From: Verrucomicrobiota bacterium | GTDB lineage: Bacteria; Verrucomicrobiota; Verrucomicrobiia; Opitutales; Opitutaceae | Direction: 5' to 3' | Assembly: GCA_023399155.1 (NCBI GenBank) | Contig: JAEWQP010000011.1 | Location: 62,001-126,000 of the forward strand | DNA: 64,000 nt | Part shown: piece by piece, positions 51,056-59,377 of the stretch | Layout: every line of letters begins with the position of its first letter | Position numbering within the stretch: the first letter of the stretch is position 1 | Program-made: the position numbers and the translations under genes | The notes under the pieces: generated by a model | Databases searched by the model: none | Told to the model about the DNA's origin: nothing | What the model saw: only the letters and a program-made list of their open reading frames with translations

Positions 51056-52048
51056 ATGGCGAGGCGACGCGAATTCGAGGTTTTCAGCCTGTCCTTCCTG
51101 GACTGCATCTGCTGCGGTTTCGGGGCGATCATCCTGCTCTTCATCCTCTCCATGGGCGTCACCCAGCGCTCGGTGAAGAAGACGCGCCAGCAGCTCGACG
51201 ACATCCTGCAGCAGCGCCTCGCCGCCTTCGGGACGGTGACGACCACGAGGCAGTCGCTGGCCGGCGAGCTCGCGGCGCGCGAGAAGACGCTCGAGGAGCT
51301 GATCAAGGAGGTTACCGACCTCGATGCCGTCATCGCCACGCTCATGGAACAGCTCCAGAACGAGGCCGGCGGCGACAAGGCGCTGCTCACCGAGATCGAG
51401 CAGCTCCGCAAGGAGATCGACGCCACCCAGACCGAGCCGCCGATCGAGCAGCTCGACGCCTCCACGCCGATCGGCATCCCGGTGGAGAGCAACTACGTCG
51501 CCTTCGTCATCGACACCTCCGGTTCCATGCGCGACCCGAACACGGCGATGCTCTGGGACTACGTGGTGAAGAAGTTCGAGGAGGTGATCCGCGCCTACCC
51601 GACGGTGAAGGGTGTCCAGTTCCTGGATGCGGACGGGCGGTTCATCATCGGGCGTTCCGGTGAGTGGATTCCGGATACACCGTCCGCGCGCAAGGCCGTG
51701 ATGGACGCGGTGCTGCGCTACCAGGTGTTCAGCAACTCCAATCCCGTGCCGGGCATCGTGCGTGCGATCCGCACGCTGCACAACCCCGAGGATGCCGAGA
51801 TGAAGATGGGCATCTACGTCTTTGGCGACGAGTTCACCGACACGTCGGATTCGGTGCTCGACCGCGTCGACAAGCTCAATCCCGCCGACGAGAGCGGGAA
51901 GCGCAAGATCACCATCAACGGCGTCGGGTTTCCCAACCTGCTGCGCGCGGGGTTCTCACTCGGCCAGACCGGCGTGAAGTTCGCCAACCTCATGCGCGAA
52001 CTCACGCAGCGGCACGGCGGTGCCTTCGTCGCCGTGACCGAGGAGTGA
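51056..52048 (+). CDS. Membrane-anchored vWA protein with intact MIDAS (stator-like)
   Basis: The same N-terminal anchor, FEVFSLSFLDCICCGFGA, with Asp16 in the ExbD/MotB-like position, then a coiled coil (about 40-125) and a vWA domain whose metal-binding DTSGS (Asp153-Ser157) is complete. vWA domains commonly bind protein ligands through a Mg-bridged site, so this subunit may carry the ligand-binding function while the degenerate partner is structural. It starts 6 bases after the first vWA gene and is surely cotranscribed. Confidence 0.84.
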   Translation: MARRREFEVFSLSFLDCICCGFGAIILLFILSMGVTQRSVKKTRQQLDDILQQRLAAFGTVTTTRQSLAGELAAREKTLEELIKEVTDLDAVIATLMEQLQNEAGGDKALLTEIEQLRKEIDATQTEPPIEQLDASTPIGIPVESNYVAFVIDTSGSMRDPNTAMLWDYVVKKFEEVIRAYPTVKGVQFLDADGRFIIGRSGEWIPDTPSARKAVMDAVLRYQVFSNSNPVPGIVRAIRTLHNPEDAEMKMGIYVFGDEFTDTSDSVLDRVDKLNPADESGKRKITINGVGFPNLLRAGFSLGQTGVKFANLMRELTQRHGGAFVAVTEE

Positions 52049-52202
52049 ATACCCGATGCCGGGCAGGACAGCACGCGGAGTTTGAACCACGATCCGGCCC
52101 TTCGCCACCCCCTCGAACCGACTTCCACCGTCACGACCTCCGACCTGCGGGTTCCCCGCGCCGAATACACAATTCTGTCCTCCGTTCTCCGACGTCCCAT
52201 CC

Positions 52203-54041
52203 ATGATCTCCCGCAAAATTGGCAACATCCTCCGCGGCAAGGCCACGCCGTTTCAGATCATCACCGCATGCGTGCTCGGTTCGCTCATCGGGTTCGTGCC
52301 GGGCTTTCAGCAGGCGCCCGGGCTTCTGATCTTTTGGATCGCCCTTCTGGTGGTGGTGAACGCGAACCTCTTCCTCGCGGGTCTGGTGGGCGTCGCCGCC
52401 AAGCTGCTCGCCCTGCTTCTCACCCCCGTTTCCTTCTGGGTCGGTCGCCTCCTGCTTGAAGGGCCGACGCGCGGCCTGTTCGGGGCGCTGGTGAACGGAC
52501 CCGTGACGGCCTGGTTCGGCTTCGACTACTACGTCGTCACGGGAGGGGCGGCGCTCGGGCTGCTTCTCGGTCTCGCGATCGGCATTGCGCTCGTGCGGAT
52601 TCTGCATCGGACCTGGCGTCGTCTCGCCGCCTTGGAGACGGATTCCGAGGCCTACCGGGCCTGGTCATCCAAGGGGTGGGTGAAGCTGTTCGCCTGGATC
52701 TTCGTCGGCGGCGTGCGCGGGAAGGAATTGTATGGCGTGCTCCTCGCGCGGCGGTTCGGCAATCCCGTGCGGATCATCGGCGCGGTCCTGGTGCTCCTGC
52801 TCGTCACACTGGGCGTTGTCGGCGTCCAGTTTCTCGACAGCACGATCGTGACCATGGCGGTGCGCGGCGGACTCGAGCGCGTGAACGGCGCCACCGTGGA
52901 CTTGGAGGAGGTGGACGTCTCGCTGCGCGAGGGACGCGTGAGCATCACCGGCCTCGCGATGGCGGATCCCGACCGCTTGGACACCAATCTTTTCGCGGCG
53001 AAGGGGGTCGAGGCGCGCCTCAGCACGGGCGATCTGCTGCGCCGCCGTTCCGTCGTTGACTCGGTCGTCGTGACCGGTGGCACCCAGGGTGGAAAGCGCG
53101 CCGTGCCGGGCGTCCGCATCGCGCCCCCGCCCGACGAGCCCGAGGGCGAATGGAAATGGCCGGACATGCAATCACTCGATCAGATCCTGGCCAACGCCCA
53201 GGTCTGGCGGGAGCGCCTGCAGACGGTCCGCCGCTGGCTGGAGAAGGTGAAGTCCGAGCAGCCCGCTCCCGGCGCGCCCACGGAGCCCGGCCAGCCCGCC
53301 GGCCCCACCTTCGAGGAGATCCTGCGTGAACGGGTGCGCCTGCTCGGCTATGCCAGCGTGCGCGACGAGACCCTGGTGCAGAAGGCGCCGCGCCTGCTCA
53401 TCCGATTGATCGCCGCCGATGAAGTGCAGGCCGAAGCCCTTCCGGGCGACCCGGTCGACGTGCGCGCCGAGAACATCTCGACCGAACCGCACCTCGTGCC
53501 GGAACCGCCGCGAGTGAGCATCGTGTCGAAATCCGGGCGCTTCCAAAGCGCGCTCGCCGCGCCGTCCGGAGGCGCACCGCAGCTTCAGCTCGTCATGAAG
53601 GCCCTGCCGGTCGACGACCTCGTGGCGATGCTGAAAGAAACCAGCCGGCCCGCCCTCCGGGGTGGGACCCTCGATCTGGCGGCGAACGGCTCGCTCGGGC
53701 TGGACGACCTCGACCTTCCCGTCACCCTGACGCTGCACGACACCAACCTCTCGATCGGAGGCTCAAAGTCGACGGCACTGAAGGAACTCACCGTGCCGGT
53801 CGCGGTGCGTGGCACGCTCAGCCAGCCGGCGATCCGCGTTGACTCCAAGGCGCTGCAGAACGCGCTGCTTCAGGCCGGCAAGAACGAGTTGTCCGATCGC
53901 CTGCAATCCGAGTTGCAGAAGAAACTTGGCGGGACTGAGGGTGACAAATCGGGCGACGACCTGAAGAAGGCAGCCGGCGGACTGCTCGAGGGCCTGCTCG
54001 CCCCGAAGGAGAAGAAGCCCGCGGAAAACCCCAAGCCCTAG
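52203..54041 (+). CDS. Inner-membrane AsmA-like protein fused to a DUF2062-like domain
   Basis: 612 residues. The N-terminal part (about 1-150) has several membrane helices in a DUF2062-like arrangement (VLGSLIGFVPGFQQAPGLLI, IALLVVVNANLFLAGLVGVA) resembling the uncharacterised TIGR03546 family. After another helix (IIGAVLVLLLVTLGVVGVQF) comes a long periplasmic part opening TMAVRGGLERVNGATVDLEE, resembling TIGR03545 and AsmA-type repeats. Those two families are usually a gene pair; here they are one chain. AsmA-like proteins can act as lipid-carrying bridges between membranes. It is the last gene of the vWA cluster, 154 bases on. Confidence 0.75.
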   Translation: MISRKIGNILRGKATPFQIITACVLGSLIGFVPGFQQAPGLLIFWIALLVVVNANLFLAGLVGVAAKLLALLLTPVSFWVGRLLLEGPTRGLFGALVNGPVTAWFGFDYYVVTGGAALGLLLGLAIGIALVRILHRTWRRLAALETDSEAYRAWSSKGWVKLFAWIFVGGVRGKELYGVLLARRFGNPVRIIGAVLVLLLVTLGVVGVQFLDSTIVTMAVRGGLERVNGATVDLEEVDVSLREGRVSITGLAMADPDRLDTNLFAAKGVEARLSTGDLLRRRSVVDSVVVTGGTQGGKRAVPGVRIAPPPDEPEGEWKWPDMQSLDQILANAQVWRERLQTVRRWLEKVKSEQPAPGAPTEPGQPAGPTFEEILRERVRLLGYASVRDETLVQKAPRLLIRLIAADEVQAEALPGDPVDVRAENISTEPHLVPEPPRVSIVSKSGRFQSALAAPSGGAPQLQLVMKALPVDDLVAMLKETSRPALRGGTLDLAANGSLGLDDLDLPVTLTLHDTNLSIGGSKSTALKELTVPVAVRGTLSQPAIRVDSKALQNALLQAGKNELSDRLQSELQKKLGGTEGDKSGDDLKKAAGGLLEGLLAPKEKKPAENPKP

Positions 54042-54077
54042 AAGCTGTCACGAGCTTCGCTGCGCGGTGTCTCCCAG

Positions 54078-54206
54078 TTAGGGCGGTTTCTTCCAACCCG
54101 CCGCGAGTGCGAATCGGCCTTCGCGGCGCGCTCGGTTCCGAGGCCGCGCCTGCGGCCGACACGACCGGTCGCGCCGCGAACCGGACCAAGCGTGCCCTAC
54201 CTGACC
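54078..54206. repeat. TAGGGCGG palindrome cluster after the AsmA-like gene
   Basis: TTAGGGCGGTTTCTTCCAAC at 54078 with CCCGCCGCG makes a small hairpin; further right, GCGTGCCCTACCTGACCGCC (54189-54208) is the inverted counterpart (GTAGGGCAC on the minus strand). Between them are GC-rich short repeats. The rest of the 291-base gap up to the protease gene shows no gene. It belongs with the palindromes at 21802 and 24411. Confidence 0.6.
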
Positions 54207-54332
54207 GCCGTTGCCAAACCCGGTCGATCTGCGCTGCCGTTGCCCGGAGCCGCGTTTGCCAAAGGCGGGCACCCACGATCGGGCGCGGAGAAAGCCCTTG
54301 TTGCCGGCCCGCTTCACGAATAGCCCTCGCGG

Positions 54333-55235
54333 GTGGCTCCGTTCCAGAAGGGTAGCATCACTTTGTTTCGATTCGCGGGTATCACGGTCGACCTGCACTG
54401 GTCGTGGTTTCTGGCCGCGGTGTATTTCATCTCCGAGCTGCACACGCCGGGTGAGCCGCTGTTCTACGCCATCGCGGCCTATCTTTCACTGTTCCTGATC
54501 GTGCTCCTGCACGAGTTCGGCCATTCCTTCGCCTGCCGTCAGGTCGGCGGTCGCGCCGATCATATCGTGCTATGGCCACTGGGCGGCATCGCTTTCGTCC
54601 GGCCGCCCCACCGGCCCGGGGCCATGTTGTGGAGCATCGCGGCCGGGCCTCTGGTCAACGTGGTGCTCGTGCCGGTGACCTACGCGTTCATGCACTGGGC
54701 TTTTCGCAGCGACCTGGCATTGACCTCGCCCGGACTGCCCGACCTGGCGCGCACGATCTTCGTGATCAACCTCGTGCTGCTCATCTTCAACCTGATCCCG
54801 GTGTATCCCTTGGATGGAGGTCAGGTCGTCCAGTCGATGCTCTGGTTCGTCGTCGGCTATGGTCGCAGCCTCTATATCGTGTCGATCCTGGGTTTCATCG
54901 GTGTGCCCTGCCTCGTGGCCTACAGCTGGTACACCAACCCGGGGTCCTTCTGGCCGATCCTGATCGCGATCTTCCTGGGCTCGCGCTGCTGGCAGAGTTT
55001 CAAGTTCGCCCGCGAGCGGATGAAATTTGAGCGCCGTCCGCGCGATCACGCCTACGCCTGCCCGGCCTGCGGCGCCGCGCCACTGCAGGGCGTGGCCCTT
55101 CCGTGCGATCAGTGCGGCCAGCCTTTCGAACCCTATTCCACCGGCGGCATGTGCCCGCGCTGCGGCACCATGCACCCCGACATCCGCTGCCTGGACTGCG
55201 GGGAAATGCGCCCGATCGCGGCCTGGCGCCGCTAG
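54333..55235 (+). CDS. Site-2 protease homologue (M50) with zinc-ribbon tail
   Basis: Intramembrane metalloprotease with the zinc motif HEFGH (His60, Glu61, His64) and a second site NLIPVYPLDGG near residue 155, so the catalytic set is complete. About six membrane helices. The C-terminal 60 residues carry four CxxC pairs (CPAC, CDQC, CPRC, CLDC), likely two zinc ribbons on the cytoplasmic side. The ribbon tail is unusual for RseP or SpoIVFB types. GTG start at 54333 is chosen; ATG candidates lie inside the first helix. The substrate may be a membrane-bound regulator. Confidence 0.88.
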   Translation: MAPFQKGSITLFRFAGITVDLHWSWFLAAVYFISELHTPGEPLFYAIAAYLSLFLIVLLHEFGHSFACRQVGGRADHIVLWPLGGIAFVRPPHRPGAMLWSIAAGPLVNVVLVPVTYAFMHWAFRSDLALTSPGLPDLARTIFVINLVLLIFNLIPVYPLDGGQVVQSMLWFVVGYGRSLYIVSILGFIGVPCLVAYSWYTNPGSFWPILIAIFLGSRCWQSFKFARERMKFERRPRDHAYACPACGAAPLQGVALPCDQCGQPFEPYSTGGMCPRCGTMHPDIRCLDCGEMRPIAAWRR

Positions 55236-55345
55236 CGGCCTGCGGGCCGATTCCGGACGAGACCGGTGGACCCCGACCTCACCTGCCGCCGCGGCCACCG
55301 CACGGCGGCCTGGGCGGGCTGATGGATAGGCGAGAGCGAGAAGCG

Positions 55346-55374
55346 CTCCCGGCGGACGCGCTCCGCCGGGAGCC
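55346..55374. other. Strong 12-bp-stem hairpin downstream of the M50 protease
   Basis: GCTCCCGGCGGA (55346-55357), loop CGCGC, then TCCGCCGGGAGC (55363-55374), perfectly paired. There is no T-run after it, so it is not a standard terminator. It lies in the gap between the protease and a convergent methyltransferase and could protect both 3' ends. The rest of the 281-base gap is featureless to me. Confidence 0.62.
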
Positions 55375-55516
55375 AATGCATGCGTCCGGCCCAGCGCGTT
55401 TCTTGAGCCGGGGTCATCGCATGCTGGATGGTTCATCTCCCGGCAGGAGGAACACTCGGCGGCTCCGATTCCGAGTTTCCCTGTGTCCTCGGGACTCCTT
55501 TCTGTGACCTGTTGGT

Positions 55517-56125
55517 TCAGGCCTCGCGCACCCCGCACACCTGGACCACCGCGGCCCGGCCACTGTGTCCCGGGCCCTCGCTCACATCGCGCTCCAGCTC
55601 CTGCAGCACGTCGAAGCGCAGCCCGGCGAGTTCCGCGCGTAGCGCGGCGGCCTGCATGAGCAGCGTGAGGTCCCTGGGACCGCCCGTGTTGAAGGCGAGT
55701 TGGGCCGGCGTGTAGGCCTCGAGCAGGAAGACACCACCCGGACGCAGGCCGTGTACCGAACGTGCGAATACGTCGCGGCGAAGCGGCGGGGGCAGATGAA
55801 CGAAGGTCGCGACGATGCCGCTCCACGCGGCCGGCTCGATGGGGAAGCGCTCGAGATCCGCGGTCACCGTCGCGATGGCGACACCGCGCGCCTGCGCGAG
55901 GCGCCGGGCCTTGGCCAGGCCGACCGGGGATTGGTCCATCGCCGTGACAGCGTGGCCGCGCCCGGCCAGGAAGACGGCGTTGCGTCCCTCACCCTCGGCG
56001 AGGCAGAGCACGGGGCCCGGCGGGATGCGAGCCGCCATGGCCTCGACAAACTCGTTCGGCGCCGTGCCGTAGACGAACTCTTCGCCGGAGAATCGGGTGT
56101 CCCAGAATGAAGCATCGAAGGCCAT
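55517..56125 (-). CDS. SAM-dependent methyltransferase (TehB-like)
   Basis: 202-residue class I methyltransferase starting MAFDASFWDTRFSGEEFVYG, the opening of small TehB-like or tellurite-resistance-related enzymes. The SAM loop is VLCLAEGEGRNAVFLAGRGH, with DQSPVGLAKARR at motif II. Likely cytosolic; the substrate (tellurite, thiol or small molecule) is not shown by sequence. The start is ATG 56125; longer upstream frames overlap the permease gene and are discarded. Confidence 0.82.
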   Translation of the reverse strand: MAFDASFWDTRFSGEEFVYGTAPNEFVEAMAARIPPGPVLCLAEGEGRNAVFLAGRGHAVTAMDQSPVGLAKARRLAQARGVAIATVTADLERFPIEPAAWSGIVATFVHLPPPLRRDVFARSVHGLRPGGVFLLEAYTPAQLAFNTGGPRDLTLLMQAAALRAELAGLRFDVLQELERDVSEGPGHSGRAAVVQVCGVREA

Positions 56126-56172
56126 GACGTGAGGTGGGGGCGAGGTCTGGAGTTTCTGCGTGTCCGTCCGGC

Positions 56173-57354
56173 TCACCACCCGACTGGCAGCGCGTTGAAG
56201 AGAAAACCGATGGCCACCACTCCGGCGCTCACCACGCAGGTGAACAGCGCGAGCAACCGCACGGTCATCACCCGCTTGAGGAGAACCAGCTCCGGCAGCG
56301 AGACGCCGACGGCGGACATGATCAGGGCCATGCCGGTCCCGAGTGGAACGCCTTTCGCCACGAGCGTCTCGAGGATGGGAACAGTCGCGTTGGCACTGGC
56401 GTAGAGCGGCAGCCCGATCACGGTCGCCGCGGGCACGTGCCACCAGGCACCGCTTCGGAAGAACTCGGTGAAGGCGCTCGCTGGCACAAATCCGTGGATA
56501 CCGGCTCCGATGAGCAGCGCCACCAGAAGATAACCCACGATCCGGCGGTAGATTCCCCATGCCTCAGCGGTCGCAATAGCGAGCGCGCCCGGCGCGACGC
56601 GTGATCCACCCGCCCCGCTGCAGCCGCAGGCCGCGCTCGGTACCTCCGCTGCACAGTGGGCCGATGACGCCGACGCATCCTCGCCGGCCGCCTCGGGCGG
56701 CGGGTTCGACGCGAGGCCGTCGGCACACGCGCGGTCCGGACGGCTCGGGCTGCTCACTGCACCAGGACCGCCACCGCAGCAGCACGCCTCGCCATCGGAC
56801 TCTGTGGCCAGCCGCGGTGTTTCCCTCAACCCCTTGGCGAAGGCAGACAGCAGCTGTTCGCCGCGTAGCGCCTGGATCGCCATGCCGCCGAGGATTCCCA
56901 GGACAATGCCGGAGGTGGCGTAGAGCGAGGCCACCTTGCCGCCGAAGCTGGCGAGGAAGAGGGCCACGACGATCTCGTTCACCAGCGGGGAGGTGATGAG
57001 GAATGCAAAGGTCACGCCGACAGGTATGCCGGCTTCAATGAATCCGATGAACAGCGGCACGGAGGAACAGGAGCAGAACGGCGTGACCGCGCCGAATGCC
57101 GCTGCCGCAGGATAGCCGAGGGTGCGGCCGAGCGGCGTCGCCAGCCAGCGTTTCACGCGCTCCATCGGCAGGCTGCGCCGGACCAGCGCCATGACCCACG
57201 AGATGGCGAGGATCAGCACCGAAACCTTCACCAACTCGTAAAGGAAGAACGACACCGCCGCGCCGGGCCCCGTGGCCGGATCCAGGCCCATCGCGTGCGC
57301 CAGCGCGTTGCTCGCACGTTCGACCGGGCCGAAGAGCGAGGCGAGCGCCGTCAC
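56173..57354 (-). CDS. DUF318/ArsP-family permease with Cys-rich loop
   Basis: 393 residues, about 8-10 membrane helices. The signature PFCSCSSVPLF (Cys94, Cys96) marks the DUF318 permease family, which includes ArsP, an exporter of organoarsenicals. A long cytosolic loop (about 186-250) holds Cys191-193 (CCC), Cys210, Cys234 and Cys243/245 (CGC), so metal or metalloid binding is likely; this loop is longer than in many members. The start overlaps the TAXI gene's stop by 4 bases (ATGA at 57351), so the two are cotranscribed. Confidence 0.83.
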   Translation of the reverse strand: MTALASLFGPVERASNALAHAMGLDPATGPGAAVSFFLYELVKVSVLILAISWVMALVRRSLPMERVKRWLATPLGRTLGYPAAAAFGAVTPFCSCSSVPLFIGFIEAGIPVGVTFAFLITSPLVNEIVVALFLASFGGKVASLYATSGIVLGILGGMAIQALRGEQLLSAFAKGLRETPRLATESDGEACCCGGGPGAVSSPSRPDRACADGLASNPPPEAAGEDASASSAHCAAEVPSAACGCSGAGGSRVAPGALAIATAEAWGIYRRIVGYLLVALLIGAGIHGFVPASAFTEFFRSGAWWHVPAATVIGLPLYASANATVPILETLVAKGVPLGTGMALIMSAVGVSLPELVLLKRVMTVRLLALFTCVVSAGVVAIGFLFNALPVGW

Positions 57355-58679
57355 GGGTTCGCGCTGGAACGGGTCGCTTCAGGCGCCGCGGCATCCCGGG
57401 CGCGCTCGAGGCGGCGGATCACCCACTCGATGTGGAGGTGCAGGTCGTAGAGCTCGTCCGCATAGGAGTGCGGGACCTTCACCTCCAGGATCTCGTCCTC
57501 GAGCCGGTGCAGCTTGTCGAGGTCGCGCGCGATCATGCCGGCGTCGGCCCCGGAGGCGAGGTGGAGGTCCACTTCGCGCAGATGGGCGTACCAGCGGAAG
57601 ATCCGCCGGCGCGTGCGCCACTGGTAGAGCGGCGGCGCGAGGCGGAAGAGCGGGATCAGCAGGGCCAGAAGCGGCACCAGCATGATGAATACGCGAAAGG
57701 CGATGGTCGCGGCCCAGAAGGGGAGGTAGCGCATCAGGAAGGGCGGCCCGTGCTTGTGGTAGTGGGCGGCCTCGGCGAGAAGCGGGTAATCGGTGGGGCG
57801 GGGCGCGGGAAACGTGCCGGGGCGCTCGAGCGCCCCACCGTCGCGCAGGAGCGCGGTGGCGGCCTCGAGCAGGGCGGGTGTCAGTCCGGAGTGAAACGCG
57901 TCGTTGACGACGAGCGACACGGTGGCCGCCAGGAGTACGCGATCCTCGGCCGGAATGTTCCCGGCGAGATCGAGCTGGCCTTCACCGACGGTGAGGGTGG
58001 CAAGGTTCGGGAAGGCGGCCTGGAAGGCGCGCTCCCGGCGCAAGCCATGGAAGCGAAACGCCGGATCGCGCATGAGTTCGCGGATGAGCGTGCCGCCCGG
58101 AGCGCCGATGAAACAGGCCGCATCCACGCGACCGGTGCGCAGTGCGTCCGCAGCCTCGGCGCCCCCGATGCGGAGGACTTCGACTGCGGCTGGCGCGGGC
58201 GCGGGCCCGAGCAATCCATTCGCCTCGAGCACGCGAAGGACCACGGGAAGCGTGCCGCTCCCTTCCGTGCCACCGGCCACGCGGCGCCCGCGAAGGTCGC
58301 GCAGGCTCTCGAGGGACAGGTCCGCCCGTGTGAACACCCACAGCGGCTCGTAGAACAAGCTGCCGAGGGCCTGAAGCCCGGCCGAATCCGCCACGGGCAG
58401 ACCGGTCTGGACCAGCGCGATGGGCACGCCTGATTCGACGTCGGCCAGCAGGCGGAGGTTCTCGGTCGAGCCCTGGGTCGTGCGCAGGTGCAGCGTGATG
58501 CCCTGCTCGGCGAGTCGCGCCGCCAGTCGCTCGCCAAACGCGTGGTAGGCGCCGCCGGGCTGCCCTGTCGCGAGCGTCAATTCCCGCGGCGGGGCGGGAT
58601 CGAGGAGGAGCAGCGATGTGGTGACGAGCACCGCCGCGACAATGACAAACCAGAGATTGGCTCGCAGGAAACGGAGCAT
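57351..58679 (-). CDS. TAXI-type solute-binding protein with membrane anchor
   Basis: 442 residues. An N-terminal hydrophobic segment (LRANLWFVIVAAVLVTTSLL) is followed by a TAXI substrate-binding domain: LTLATGQPGGAYHAFGERLA, then the family's GSTENLRLLADVESG, GTEGSGTLPV and VDAACFIGAPG. A second membrane helix (FWAATIAFRVFIMLVPLLAL) and a cytosolic helical tail follow near the C-terminus, an unusual fusion; normal TAXI proteins are soluble and work with TRAP membrane subunits. No TRAP permease is nearby; instead it is coupled to the DUF318 permease. ATG 58679 is chosen. Confidence 0.8.
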   Translation of the reverse strand: MLRFLRANLWFVIVAAVLVTTSLLLLDPAPPRELTLATGQPGGAYHAFGERLAARLAEQGITLHLRTTQGSTENLRLLADVESGVPIALVQTGLPVADSAGLQALGSLFYEPLWVFTRADLSLESLRDLRGRRVAGGTEGSGTLPVVLRVLEANGLLGPAPAPAAVEVLRIGGAEAADALRTGRVDAACFIGAPGGTLIRELMRDPAFRFHGLRRERAFQAAFPNLATLTVGEGQLDLAGNIPAEDRVLLAATVSLVVNDAFHSGLTPALLEAATALLRDGGALERPGTFPAPRPTDYPLLAEAAHYHKHGPPFLMRYLPFWAATIAFRVFIMLVPLLALLIPLFRLAPPLYQWRTRRRIFRWYAHLREVDLHLASGADAGMIARDLDKLHRLEDEILEVKVPHSYADELYDLHLHIEWVIRRLERARDAAAPEATRSSANP

Positions 58680-58813
58680 GCCGGAGAGCGTGATCGCAGC
58701 CCGCACCGGAGGCAATCCACCTGTGCGCCGACGGGGTCGTGGCTCCGCGATTGACGGCGATGGCGCTGTCGAGTCGGGTTGCTTCCGAACCCGAACTTCC
58801 TTTGCTCGCGACC

Positions 58814-59377
58814 ATGATCGACCCCGGACTCGAGCGGCGCATCCAGGCGATCGAGCGGCCCGACAGGGCGCTCTGGACCTACTATATCCTCCTCGCGGCG
58901 GCGATTCCCCCGGCGTTTCCCGTCCTTCTGGTGGTGCTCTATTTCCGCTACCACACGATGCGCTACAGGTTCACCGACGATGGCATCTCGATGAGCTGGG
59001 GCGTCCTTTTCCGGCGCGAGATCATCGTGAACTATGCGCGTATCCAGGACATCCATCTGCGTTCCAACATCGCGGAACGCTGGCTGGGGTTGGCGCGCAT
59101 CCTCGTGCAGACCGCGTCGGGCAGCCACGCCGCCGAGATGACGATCGAGGGGGTCAGGGATTTCGAGGCGCTGCGGGACTTCCTCTACACGCGCATGCGG
59201 GGCGTGCACGATGCGGGCACGGGCGCACCCGCCCCCGCGGCCCCCGCGGCCGCCTCTGGTGCACACGCCCCGCCGGAGCTGGCCCTCGCCCTGCGCGAGG
59301 TGGCCCAGGAGCTGCGCGGCGTGCGCGAGGCGTTGCGCGAGCGAGGACTCGGAGCCGGGGGCAATCGTCATGTTTGA
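58814..59377 (+). CDS. Membrane protein with bacterial PH domain (bPH2, YdbS-like)
   Basis: 187 residues: two close membrane helices (WTYYILLAAAIPPAFPVLLV, then VLYFRY), then a bacterial PH domain starting YRFTDDGISMSWGVLFRREI with NYARIQDIHLRSN. An Ala/Pro-rich linker leads to a C-terminal helix. YdbS/YdbT-type bPH proteins act as paired membrane proteins of unclear function. Its stop overlaps the next gene's start. ATG 58814 is preferred over a frame open from 58739. Confidence 0.78.
   Translation: MIDPGLERRIQAIERPDRALWTYYILLAAAIPPAFPVLLVVLYFRYHTMRYRFTDDGISMSWGVLFRREIIVNYARIQDIHLRSNIAERWLGLARILVQTASGSHAAEMTIEGVRDFEALRDFLYTRMRGVHDAGTGAPAPAAPAAASGAHAPPELALALREVAQELRGVREALRERGLGAGGNRHV

Noticed and set aside
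49067..52048. Zorya-type anti-phage system (ZorAB-like channel)
   Set aside because: The channel and anchor idea is similar, but there are no ZorC/D/E genes, the partners are vWA proteins without the OmpA-like domain of ZorB, and no defence genes lie nearby.
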